64,000 nt of DNA, taken from NCBI RefSeq assembly GCF_011303555.1, contig NZ_CP049868.1:682001-746000 (forward strand), written 5' to 3'. Positions 25,847 to 33,513 of this stretch are shown here, in pieces. The stretch comes from Pedobacter sp. HDW13 (GTDB taxonomy: Bacteria > Bacteroidota > Bacteroidia > Sphingobacteriales > Sphingobacteriaceae). A program made the position numbers and the translations under genes. Under the pieces are notes generated by a model. That model made no database searches. It was not told where the DNA came from and was given only the letters and a program-made list of their open reading frames with translations. Position 1 is the first letter of the stretch. Every line of letters starts with the position of its first letter.

Positions 25847-27202
25847 ATGCTTCAATCAACAGAACTCAAAAACAAACTCGCTCATACAATCGCCGAATTC
25901 AAAAGTGCACAACCATTCACTCAAGAAGTGAAACAGCAAATTGATGATAAATTCAGATTAGAATTTAACTTCAATTCCAACCATCTTGAGGGCAATACAT
26001 TAACCTACACAGAAACAGAACTATTACTTCGTTTTGACAGAACCGAAGGCAATCATGAATTTAGGGAATACGAAGAAATGCAAGCACATGATGTTGCATA
26101 TCTTATGATTGAAACTGAAGCTCAAGACAAGGAACGCCCTTTAACAGAAAACTTAGTTAGAACACTAAATCAAACATTGTTGGTTAAGCCCTATTGGAAA
26201 GATGCCAGAACACAAGGTGGGGATTCTACCCGCAAACAGATTATCCCCGGAGAATATAAGTCAACTCCTAACTCGGTTATACTTACTAACGGAACAATTT
26301 TTCATTATACCGCACCCGCAGATGTACCTAATGAAATGAATAAGCTTATTACTTGGTATAATGATAATGAAGAACTTGAAGACCCGATAACCTTAGCAGC
26401 CACTTTACATTATAAGTTTGTTAGGATTCATCCATTCGATGATGGAAACGGGAGGACCGCACGCTTACTCATGAATTATGTTTTGCTTAGATCTGGTCTT
26501 CCGGTTGTGATCATTAAAGCTGAAGAAAAGAAAGATTATCTCTCAGCTCTAAATAAGGCAGATTCAGGCGATATCCAATATTTTGTCGATTACATCGCCA
26601 ATCAGCTACTTTGGAGCATCAATATCCAATTAAAAGCATCAAGAGGAGAAACAATAGAGGAAGAGGATGATGTTGAGAAAGAGCTTTCTATCTTACGACG
26701 AAAACTTGCTTCTTTACCAGATGAGTTTGATCAGGAAAAGAGCAAGGCTACAATACTTGAAATGGTCAATAAAAGTATATTTCCGTTATTCGACAGTGCA
26801 AGTGAATTGGTTGATAGCATTTCTGATTTATTCGTGAGTACAAGCTTTTACTTATTTGCATATTATCCAGAATCAAGCGACAAGTTGGAGCCTCATACTG
26901 TCCAAAGAACGGCAAGCGAGGATTTCTTGAAGAAATTAATTGATACGCAACCTAAGCTTGCCAAATTTAGTTTCTGGTTTAGATTTAATGCGTTAAAGAA
27001 GGCAACTACATCAATTGACTTCAAACATGAAATTAACGTAACTCTAGAGAGATATCACTATAGAATAACATTAGAAGATACAAAGTTAGAGACAAGATTG
27101 CCTTATGGAAGAGTTATTTCAAACAGTGATATTAATATGCTAATTAAAGGCCTTAAGAAAGAAATAATACAGGAGGTTAAAAATGCCATTAACATTGATT
27201 AA
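25847..27202 (+). CDS. Fic family protein with N-terminal autoinhibitory motif
   Basis: Start placed at ATG 25847 because the longer frame uses a TTG inside the -7 element. The protein is about 451 aa. It has the Fic core HPFDDGNGRTAR (about residues 194-205), which carries the catalytic His and the phosphate-binding loop, and an inhibitory helix motif NSNHLEGN near residues 44-51 matching (S/T)xxxE(G/N), so it is a self-restrained class II-type Fic. Fic enzymes AMPylate protein hydroxyls. The C-terminal 200 residues are helical and unassigned. Confidence 0.9.
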   Translation: MLQSTELKNKLAHTIAEFKSAQPFTQEVKQQIDDKFRLEFNFNSNHLEGNTLTYTETELLLRFDRTEGNHEFREYEEMQAHDVAYLMIETEAQDKERPLTENLVRTLNQTLLVKPYWKDARTQGGDSTRKQIIPGEYKSTPNSVILTNGTIFHYTAPADVPNEMNKLITWYNDNEELEDPITLAATLHYKFVRIHPFDDGNGRTARLLMNYVLLRSGLPVVIIKAEEKKDYLSALNKADSGDIQYFVDYIANQLLWSINIQLKASRGETIEEEDDVEKELSILRRKLASLPDEFDQEKSKATILEMVNKSIFPLFDSASELVDSISDLFVSTSFYLFAYYPESSDKLEPHTVQRTASEDFLKKLIDTQPKLAKFSFWFRFNALKKATTSIDFKHEINVTLERYHYRITLEDTKLETRLPYGRVISNSDINMLIKGLKKEIIQEVKNAINID

Positions 27203-27350
27203 CTACAATAGAAATTGATTAAATCAAGTGCAAATTTAAGCTTCTAATCTCCTCACCCTTCGAGAAATTTGATATATATGTTACCTCAGCGATGATATAT
27301 CGCTTTAAAATGAAAAGGCTAGGCTCCGTCTCACTAAATATGAGTATTTT

Positions 27351-27362
27351 ACGGTTTACCGT
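27351..27362. promoter_or_regulatory. Palindrome ACGGTTTACCGT before the lipoprotein gene
   Basis: Perfect inverted repeat 52 bp before the ATG at 27414. Its GGTTTACC core is the reverse complement of the GGTAAACC core in the 16-bp palindrome at 34421-34436. Confidence 0.3.
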
Positions 27363-27413
27363 ATGGTAACTAACCTTTAACTATATACATTAGTAACAAA
27401 TTAACCTTTCATA

Positions 27414-27830
27414 ATGAAGAGAACTCCCTTAATATCGATAGCTGTACTATTAATGGTCGCGCTATTAACGTTTACATCCTGTAATCATAAAGAAAAACCC
27501 TTACATATCCTTACAACAAAGGTTGTTGGAATGGATGAAAAACAGATAAGAAAAGACACCACTACTACTGTCGAATCAGAATACTTTGAAGTCAAACTAT
27601 CATCTGTTAGCAATGGGGAATTTTATGTTGCAGGCAAACAACTTCTAAAGCCTCAAATTGGCAAAGAATATAAGACGGAGTTCTTTAAAGTCATTGATGA
27701 ACAAGGTAAAGAACTTGAATTTAAGACCCCTACTGATTTCCTAAACTTTATGAGCAAAGCAGGCTATGAATTAAAAGAACAGGAAAAGCAGAAGTTTGGT
27801 ATTGATTACACTTTTAAGAAGAAGCCCTAA
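27414..27830 (+). CDS. Lipoprotein (138 aa)
   Basis: A clear lipobox signal peptide (LLMVALLTFTSC) gives a lipidated Cys followed by NHKEKP. The mature part is a small soluble domain with KDTTTTVESEYFEVKLSSVSNGEFYVAG and a Lys-rich tail. It resembles single-domain cargo lipoproteins of mobile elements, but I do not recognise a family. It precedes a small putative membrane protein by 30 bp, so the two may be co-transcribed. Confidence 0.65.
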   Translation: MKRTPLISIAVLLMVALLTFTSCNHKEKPLHILTTKVVGMDEKQIRKDTTTTVESEYFEVKLSSVSNGEFYVAGKQLLKPQIGKEYKTEFFKVIDEQGKELEFKTPTDFLNFMSKAGYELKEQEKQKFGIDYTFKKKP

Positions 27831-27860
27831 TATATCTTTTAAACGTTAAATTAATCAGCG

Positions 27861-28337
27861 ATGAATGCTTTATCGGGTTCAATATTCGGAGCAATCCTAG
27901 GCTTCATATCCTCTTTTGGATTTATGGCAATGAACATCAAGAAGAGCCAACGATCGCAGTTATTTCCAATAATAGCAGTAATTACTACAGTATTCGGAGC
28001 TGTTGGCGGTGGCCGTATTGGCTACAACCTCGATAAATCAGATAAGATCGCCAGAAGTTTGGGTTTAGATAACATAAAACACACTCACTATAAAGTTGGC
28101 CGACTTTGGGAATCCCAATCAACATGGAATGATGTTAAAGGGGCTCGCCATATGGTTACAACCTTAAAGCGCAACAATAATATAGTTTCCCTTTACAATG
28201 GTGGCGTAATATCCACACATGGCACTTCCGCATCATCAGTCAATATTACTAGATACCATAATGAGGCAAGGAACATTACATTTGCGAAGCTAAAGGAAAG
28301 GGTTGGAGATGGTTATATTAAATACTTAAGCAAGTGA
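27861..28337 (+). CDS. Hypothetical membrane-associated protein (158 aa)
   Basis: Two N-terminal hydrophobic, glycine-rich segments (SGSIFGAILGFISSFGFMAMNI and LFPIIAVITTVFGAVGGGRIG) form a likely membrane hairpin, followed by a soluble basic C-terminal domain (about residues 70-158). No family recognised. Its stop lies 5 bp before the ATG of the HNH gene, which suggests one operon. Confidence 0.6.
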   Translation: MNALSGSIFGAILGFISSFGFMAMNIKKSQRSQLFPIIAVITTVFGAVGGGRIGYNLDKSDKIARSLGLDNIKHTHYKVGRLWESQSTWNDVKGARHMVTTLKRNNNIVSLYNGGVISTHGTSASSVNITRYHNEARNITFAKLKERVGDGYIKYLSK

Positions 28338-28342
28338 TATTG

Positions 28343-29131
28343 ATGGCATCTGAACCGAATTTAACAAGTTTAAGAGTTTCTGTAAGATATAACTATAAAA
28401 CCATAATTACATATATTAGAGATAACTTTATCCGAAGAGATAACAAGGGAAAAGCGATTAGGACAGATGAATTGCCCATATGTTACTTTTGTGGTTCAAA
28501 CCATGGTTTAACCAAAGAACATATTATACCTCGTTGGGTATTTAACAAAGACAATGAGTTAAGCTTTGATATAACATTAAATGGTCATCTACAAACTTAT
28601 AACAGATCAACAATAAGAGCATGTGCTAAGTGCAACTCGGAATTGTTAAACTCACTGGAAAAGCACATTCAGCTAATCTTAAAGTATTTCAAAGATAATG
28701 GCAGACTATTGATGAGGGATGATTCCTCAAATATAATTCGATGGCTAGAGATCATAGATTATAAGTTTCATATCATGAATATTACTATGAAATTCTTAAG
28801 CCCAATGAATGGTAAACATATTCCATATCTTGCTGATTTTCCTTTATCTATGTTACTTCAGAACAAAAACAGTTCTCCAAGTAAAGTTACTAATGAAATC
28901 AGAAAAACTTTGTTAAGACTAAGTATTAGAACAAAGGATAATCAAGTCAATTCATTAGTTGTATTTAAGACGAGTAATGACAATAACCACTTCTTTCACA
29001 ACTTAAATGAATTTATCTTTCTGGAGATAGCACAATTCAGCATAGCTTTATTCTATTTTTATGAAAGATCTTTTCAAACGATAGAAGAGGCAAGAGATGA
29101 AGCAATGTTAATTATCAGGCGGCTATACTAG
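28343..29131 (+). CDS. HNH endonuclease domain protein
   Basis: From ATG 28343 (a GTG at 28334 would overlap the preceding stop) it encodes about 262 aa. A zinc-ribbon HNH module spans about residues 45-105: CYFCGSNHGLTKEHIIPRWVF gives the first CxxC and the His of the EHIIP catalytic segment; CAKCNSELL gives the second CxxC and the conserved Asn. The rest is helical with no second domain I can name. HNH proteins of this size in islands are commonly restriction or defence effectors; that role is inference. Confidence 0.75.
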   Translation: MASEPNLTSLRVSVRYNYKTIITYIRDNFIRRDNKGKAIRTDELPICYFCGSNHGLTKEHIIPRWVFNKDNELSFDITLNGHLQTYNRSTIRACAKCNSELLNSLEKHIQLILKYFKDNGRLLMRDDSSNIIRWLEIIDYKFHIMNITMKFLSPMNGKHIPYLADFPLSMLLQNKNSSPSKVTNEIRKTLLRLSIRTKDNQVNSLVVFKTSNDNNHFFHNLNEFIFLEIAQFSIALFYFYERSFQTIEEARDEAMLIIRRLY

Positions 29132-29175
29132 ACATTATTAAATAATTATATTTGGCTATAACTAAATAACACCTC

Positions 29176-29463
29176 ATGATTAAAAAGTATTTACTTGACG
29201 CTACTGCTACACTTCCTAATGGAGAATTAGTTGTCGGCCCCATAGTAACAGCTAATGACACAGAATACCTATTCGTAAATAAGTATAGTGATTTAGACTT
29301 CTATTTAACAATGCAAAAGAACCAGAATGGATGGTATCAAAGTGGAGGACCCAATATAATCCATCCTCAATCAATGGTGGACGAATTAGGTCTACAGATA
29401 GACAAATTTCTTATTGAGAATCCAGCTCTGAGTAAAACAAACCTTAAGGATAATAATGACTAA
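29176..29463 (+). CDS. Small hypothetical protein (95 aa), partner of the next gene
   Basis: A short soluble protein with ANDTEYLFVNKYSDLDFYLTMQKNQNGWYQSGGPN; no signal peptide, acidic C-terminus. Its stop overlaps the next ATG by 8 bp, a tight coupling typical of two-gene modules such as toxin-antitoxin or immunity pairs. No family recognised. Confidence 0.6.
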   Translation: MIKKYLLDATATLPNGELVVGPIVTANDTEYLFVNKYSDLDFYLTMQKNQNGWYQSGGPNIIHPQSMVDELGLQIDKFLIENPALSKTNLKDNND

Positions 29464-30409
29464 GCGACTACCTTCTGAGTTTGCTATAAACATGTATCTA
29501 GAGAAGATGATGATTCTACAGCAAACAGATCTTCATATGGTGGGCGATCTGAATTACTTTGACGAGCAAGATCCTTGTCATTTGTATTTTATTGGCAAGA
29601 GGCCTAGGGTTACAGTCGTACCTGATAAGTTTAAGCATGACGAGAGTTTGTTATATATAACGTTTAAGATTCAGAAGCAGAATTCATTTGAAGAGGTGGA
29701 ATTGAAATTAGGCCATAAGTTTAAGGATAAAGAATTGACGATTGAAAGCAAATATCCATTCAATATATTCGACATCATGGTTGATGGTGTTCAGAATTAT
29801 CACATCAAAGCTTCTACGTTGATCCAGAAGGCTAGTACTGGCATAGATACAGAATTCCTAGATTTCGATGTGTTATATGTCGGTCAATCCTATGGTGTGG
29901 ATGGAGCAAGAACTGCGCCTGACAGATTAGTGAATCATTCTACTCTGCAGGGGATTTATGCAGAAGCAATGATAAACAATCCTGATTATGAAGTTTGGTT
30001 AGCCCTAGCTTCATTCAGGCAATTGAATTTGATGATGTTTGATGGACGAACTAAGTTCAGCAACGAAGAAAGAAAGGCCGATAAAAAGAGGTTTAAGAAA
30101 GTTTTCAATAAGATACAAAATGTTGGTCTTAATGAACAACAAGTCATCAATTTTACAGAGGCTGCTTTAATAAAGTATTTTCAACCACCCTATAATAAGA
30201 TATATAAGGATTCATTCCCTAATCCAGCCCACAAGACATACGCTGAATGCTATGAATTAGATATTAACTCTGTTTGTATTGAGATGCAAACCGACGATCT
30301 TGTCAATTGCAGTTTCTTTTCCGACACAGTTAAAAGAGCCCCTTGGAACATGGAAAGTTTCTTTCTCCATTCTTCAGCTGATCGGAAAAGCATGTTCGAC
30401 TTTATATAG
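29456..30409 (+). CDS. Divergent GIY-YIG-like protein
   Basis: A 317-aa protein with no signal peptide. In its second half, FDVLYVGQSYG (about 137-147) followed by RLVNHSTLQ (about 156-164) looks like the YVG..RxxxH core of a GIY-YIG nuclease, and EAALIKYFQPPYN (about 235-247) matches the usual metal-binding Glu and terminal Pro-x-Tyr-Asn of that family. The first 120 residues are beta-rich and unassigned and may be a recognition domain. Tight overlap with the 95-aa gene suggests a paired effector. The nuclease call is inference. Confidence 0.5.
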   Translation: MTKRLPSEFAINMYLEKMMILQQTDLHMVGDLNYFDEQDPCHLYFIGKRPRVTVVPDKFKHDESLLYITFKIQKQNSFEEVELKLGHKFKDKELTIESKYPFNIFDIMVDGVQNYHIKASTLIQKASTGIDTEFLDFDVLYVGQSYGVDGARTAPDRLVNHSTLQGIYAEAMINNPDYEVWLALASFRQLNLMMFDGRTKFSNEERKADKKRFKKVFNKIQNVGLNEQQVINFTEAALIKYFQPPYNKIYKDSFPNPAHKTYAECYELDINSVCIEMQTDDLVNCSFFSDTVKRAPWNMESFFLHSSADRKSMFDFI

Positions 30410-30537
30410 AAATTAACCATTACTCAAATTCAGGCCTATAATCTCATCACACCTAAGGGAATCCGCCATAAACTTACAAAGCAAACACTATCCACTTAAT
30501 GCATTGCTCTTTATGTAATGTCTAAAATTTAACTAAC

Positions 30538-30930
30538 ATGAAAAGTATATTCATCTTTCTAACTCTTGGTTTGTTATCAATTGCAGCTAGCGCTCAAAGC
30601 ACATCGGAACCGCCTGTACAAAATATTTCACCAGACAGCACTGTCGTGTATCGACTCTTTTCCACTAGGAACATGTATACATTTATAAAACTGAACACTA
30701 GAAATGGCCAAATGTGGCAAGTTCAATGGGGCACAGAGAGCAAGTATAGATTTGAAAGTACACTTTCGGATGTCTCTCAGGTAAGTCCTGCCGAAGAGAA
30801 AAATGGCAGATTCTTCCTCTATCCTACTACGAACACATATAACTTTATTTTGCTTGACCAAGTAAATGGTAAGTCGTGGCAAGTACAGTGGGGAAAAGAA
30901 GGAGAAAAAATGGTTCTTCGTATAAATTAG
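30538..30930 (+). CDS. Secreted protein with two internal repeats (130 aa)
   Basis: Signal peptide MKSIFIFLTLGLLSIAASAQ, then a duplicated unit of about 30 residues: VVYRLFSTRNMYTFIKLNTRNGQMWQVQWG and RFFLYPTTNTYNFILLDQVNGKSWQVQWG (written apart here as two separate copies). The shared NG-x-x-WQVQWG ends suggest a beta-propeller-blade or beta-hairpin repeat. Family unknown. A CAAATT-type intergenic repeat flanks it on both sides (30411-30475 and 30963-31030). Confidence 0.6.
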   Translation: MKSIFIFLTLGLLSIAASAQSTSEPPVQNISPDSTVVYRLFSTRNMYTFIKLNTRNGQMWQVQWGTESKYRFESTLSDVSQVSPAEEKNGRFFLYPTTNTYNFILLDQVNGKSWQVQWGKEGEKMVLRIN

Positions 30931-31122
30931 AGTGTTTTACAGATCATGCGAGATGGTACACATAATTATTAATCATTACACAAATTTAAGCTTGTAATCT
31001 CAACACGCCTAAAGGAACTACGGCATAAACGCTCCAATGGCCACCACACAACCAATTTATTCCGTTCCTCCTTTGCTTAGTTGCGATTAAAGCTTGCCAT
31101 CGTACCATAATTAATAAATCAT

Positions 31123-31584
31123 ATGGTACAAGAACAAACCTCATTTAGAGTGACTGAAGTTGAAGTAAGCTACAGATCAAACTACAACATTACGGAACGA
31201 CCAAAAATTAACAGTTCAAAGGATGCTTACCAAATATTGATGCAACATTGGCAATTAGGCAGAATCGAGCTGTTAGAGGAATTTAAGGTGATTTTACTGA
31301 ATACCAGTAACCGCGTATTAGGAATAGTCGATATTTCGGTTGGTGGAGTGGCTGGAACGTTGGCTGATCCTAAAATCATCTTTGCGATTGCGTTAAAGAC
31401 GAATAGCAGCAAATTAATACTGGCTCACAACCATCCGAGTGGAGGATTGATACCAAGTGAAGCTGATAAACGGTTAACTCAGAAATTGAAAGAAGGAGGA
31501 AAGCTACTTGATATTGAGGTCTCTGACCATTTGATTATTACAAATCATGGCTATTACAGTTTTGCTGATGATAACGAGATTTAA
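31123..31584 (+). CDS. RadC-like JAB-domain protein
   Basis: A 153-aa protein consisting of the RadC C-terminal JAB/MPN domain alone: a leading QILMQHWQLGRIELLEEFKVILLNTSNRVLG, then the metal-binding HNHPSGGLIPSEADKRLTQKL (JAMM-like H-x-H...S..D) and DHLIITNHGYYSFAD. It lacks the HhH N-terminus of chromosomal RadC, as is usual for copies carried by Bacteroidota integrative elements. Last gene of the island before the right-hand repeat. Confidence 0.88.
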   Translation: MVQEQTSFRVTEVEVSYRSNYNITERPKINSSKDAYQILMQHWQLGRIELLEEFKVILLNTSNRVLGIVDISVGGVAGTLADPKIIFAIALKTNSSKLILAHNHPSGGLIPSEADKRLTQKLKEGGKLLDIEVSDHLIITNHGYYSFADDNEI

Positions 31585-31801
31585 CTAACTTAGCGACAAA
31601 TAACAAATTATTAACTCCGCTACGCTTGTCGATAAGCGTGTTCCAAGTTCTTTAAACGAATATATACTGAATCATTTTGAGCCACAAATTGGCGACAAAA
31701 CAGCCGACAAAATGAGCTAAAAGAGGCGATTTTAGGGCAAAATCAGTGGAAATTAGAAGCAGAAATACGCTTGAACCAAATCTTAAAACGGTTCAAAAAC
31801 A

Positions 31802-31891
31802 GCGCACAACATCCCAAAAGGTGCGGCCATCCGCATTAAATTTCTCCCAGCTGTATTTAAAGGGTTCTGATTTCACTAACCAATGATTCAT
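31802..31891. repeat. Right copy of the 90-bp flanking direct repeat (displaced EVE 5' end)
   Basis: Repeats the first 30 codons of the EVE gene antisense, 4 mismatches in 90. The candidate core ATTGGCGACAAAA lies just inside at 31688-31700. Confidence 0.75.
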
Positions 31892-31917
31892 TATTTTCTA
31901 TTTTTAAAGGGCTTAAA

Positions 31918-31998
31918 CGGTACCGATAAGCAGTTTGTGTATTGTTATTGTTTAAACTTCAAAACTAAGAAAAGGGAATGGAATAGGAAGAATGAGTA
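31918..31998 (+). pseudogene. Tyrosine integrase N-terminal remnant (right)
   Basis: Frame reading DKQFVYCYCLNFKTKKREWNRKNE, parallel to the left remnant's NKPYVYFYYLDSKTKKREWIRK. It ends at TGA 31994-31996 with no catalytic domain. Confidence 0.5.
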
Positions 31999-32201
31999 AA
32001 ATATAAAAAGATTTAGATGATGATTTAATTAAGCGGCTAAGCCAGAAACCTAAAGGCAAGCATTAATTTAGTTCTCCAACGCCTCATTTCGGCCTGTAAA
32101 CCGATGGGATGCTTTTTCTAGCCTACCGGATCTTCATCCCGATGGTTTTACTTTCATTTTTTGTTATTTAAGTAGACTCACTTATTTTTTTAATCAATAG
32201 T

Positions 32202-32396
32202 GCCCATAGATATTGTACCATCTTGTCAGATTCGGCAGTTATAACCATGACCCGCCCTGCGGCTGTACAAGCAGCCTCTTATATTTTCAACAGTAGTATG
32301 CATTTTTATTTCTTCTCTAACATGAAGTCCGCCATTGCAACGCCTAGTTTAATCGGCTTGTGAGGATATTGCTATCTCACCCTACGGTTCTGCAAA
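32202..32396 (-). ncRNA. Candidate guide RNA for the dCas12f homologue
   Basis: Downstream of the dCas12f stop on the same strand. Hairpins in order: GTGAGATA/TATCCTCAC (32380-32360), GCC/GGC with a 10-nt loop (32357-32342), GGCTG-CTTGTA-CAGCC (32276-32261), and GGCGG/CTGCC (32256-32234). GTTAGA (32321-32316) pairs with TCTGAC (32230-32225) and flanking CTT with AAG, giving a tracr-repeat-like closing helix. The GGCTGCTTGTACAGCC hairpin resembles the GGCUGCUUGCAUCAGCC hairpin I recall in a Cas12f1 tracrRNA. The 20 nt after the helix, ATGGTACAATATCTATGGGC (32221-32202), are the predicted guide. Ends and guide length are inferred. Confidence 0.65.
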
Positions 32397-32411
32397 AAAC
32401 CTCTTAATATC

Positions 32412-33509
32412 TTACTCAACAATCATCTGGATGCCTGCCATTTCTGCCTTATAGTTGATTTTGTCCTTAAGGCTATAATAGCTCCAGTTCTGCAACAGGT
32501 AATGATCTTCTTTCGCTATTTCCTCTTTTTCCTGCTGGTTAATCAGTAATAATGTTGCCGCCCGGTGTTTCACACAGAAATCGATCAGCATCCGGCTGTA
32601 GACATGTAGTTTATACTCCACATACCGTTTTTCCATATTGCGGTAATCTTCAACGCTTTTCATTTTCCGCTTCCTGCCATGGCCGCCACGGTTAAAAGTT
32701 ACGGCTTTTTTGCCCCTGTTTACCGCCGACTGTATTGCTAGCCTCCTATATAGGAATTCTTCCCTGTTTCCAATTGCATGCTCGTGCCTACCGATCTTAA
32801 CCGTTACCGGGTGCTCTATTGAAAGTGAGGCTTCGGCAATGATCATGGGATCAAGTACATGTTGTTCTTTTTCGATCGCTATAGCAGCTAGCAAAAATAC
32901 CTTACCCTTATCGAGCTGAATGTGGCTGGCGCGGAGTTTCAATGTACCGCCCAAGATCCTTTCCAGCATGATCTTTTTGTCCGACCTGTCTTTTCCAAGA
33001 TAAGTTCTAAAGGGAATCTGAAAAAGCCTGAAGGTAAAATTCCTGTGGTCAGAAGTTTTGGCCAGTTTGGAAATTACCTCTGCCCCAAAAGGCAGTGGGA
33101 TATTGCGTTTGTAGTTCCTCAATGACTTTTCTCCTTTCCAATAAGCATCCTTCTCTTTGTTGAAAGAGGATATTAAAGTATTGTTGAGGTTACTTAGGAT
33201 ATTGGTAGGAATCTGCCCCTTGAAATGATTGGAAAGCAGTTTGTAGGTAGTATTCTGGCGTGAGGAATTCAGTATCCCGTTCGCTTCCTTTTTCTCATCG
33301 GCTATTTTCAGCTTGATCTCCTCGGTCAGGTAAAAGAAATCCTTTACCTGTTCCTGCACAAAATGGTGGCTCATGATCATATTGGCAGCACGGAAACAAA
33401 TGCGTTGCCAGTCGTATAGCTGATCCTTCGCAGCTCTGATCACTTCTTTATCGTCCGAGTCAATCAGTAGCTGGATTTTACGGGTGACAATCATCGTTTC
33501 TTTTTCCAT
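32412..33509 (-). CDS. Nuclease-dead Cas12f homologue
   Basis: A 365-aa protein aligning by eye along its length with miniature Cas12f1. Shared marks: YKRNIPLP (133-140), MLERILGG (181-188), the Arg-rich NRGGHGRKRKMK (273-284), LQNWSYY (339-345) and INYKAEMAGI (351-360). Every RuvC catalytic position is lost: MIIAEASL (222-229) replaces the GIDLG-type motif; LLLINQQ (320-326) replaces the xxEDL motif; and the chain ends at 365, before the zinc finger and third Asp. The conserved body with a wholly removed active site indicates selection for RNA-guided binding. It starts 4 bp after the sigma gene stop, so they are co-transcribed. Confidence 0.85.
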   Translation of the reverse strand: MEKETMIVTRKIQLLIDSDDKEVIRAAKDQLYDWQRICFRAANMIMSHHFVQEQVKDFFYLTEEIKLKIADEKKEANGILNSSRQNTTYKLLSNHFKGQIPTNILSNLNNTLISSFNKEKDAYWKGEKSLRNYKRNIPLPFGAEVISKLAKTSDHRNFTFRLFQIPFRTYLGKDRSDKKIMLERILGGTLKLRASHIQLDKGKVFLLAAIAIEKEQHVLDPMIIAEASLSIEHPVTVKIGRHEHAIGNREEFLYRRLAIQSAVNRGKKAVTFNRGGHGRKRKMKSVEDYRNMEKRYVEYKLHVYSRMLIDFCVKHRAATLLLINQQEKEEIAKEDHYLLQNWSYYSLKDKINYKAEMAGIQMIVE

Positions 33510-33513
33510 GGCA

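Larger units (their letters stand above)
21365..31801. mobile_element. Integrated genomic island with defence genes
   Basis: About 10.4 kb between the two copies of the EVE 5' end. It carries an integrase remnant, small membrane and secreted proteins, an OLD nuclease, a tRNA-like gene, Fic, lipoprotein, HNH, GIY-YIG-like and RadC-like genes, and repeated intergenic sequence. Intergenic spacing is looser than in the flanking core genes. No intact integrase remains, so it is probably immobile now. Confidence 0.7.

Noticed and set aside
30950..30960. G followed by ATGGTACA, matching the first eight guide bases, upstream of the RadC-like gene
   Set aside because: Bases beyond position 8 do not match, and about two 8-mer matches are expected by chance in this window.
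27228..31030. Integron attC sites
   Set aside because: The recurring intergenic sequences lack paired R/L boxes and a clear imperfect palindrome, and there is no integron integrase.
32202..32411. CRISPR array
   Set aside because: No repeated unit with spacers is present; the structure is a single RNA-like fold.
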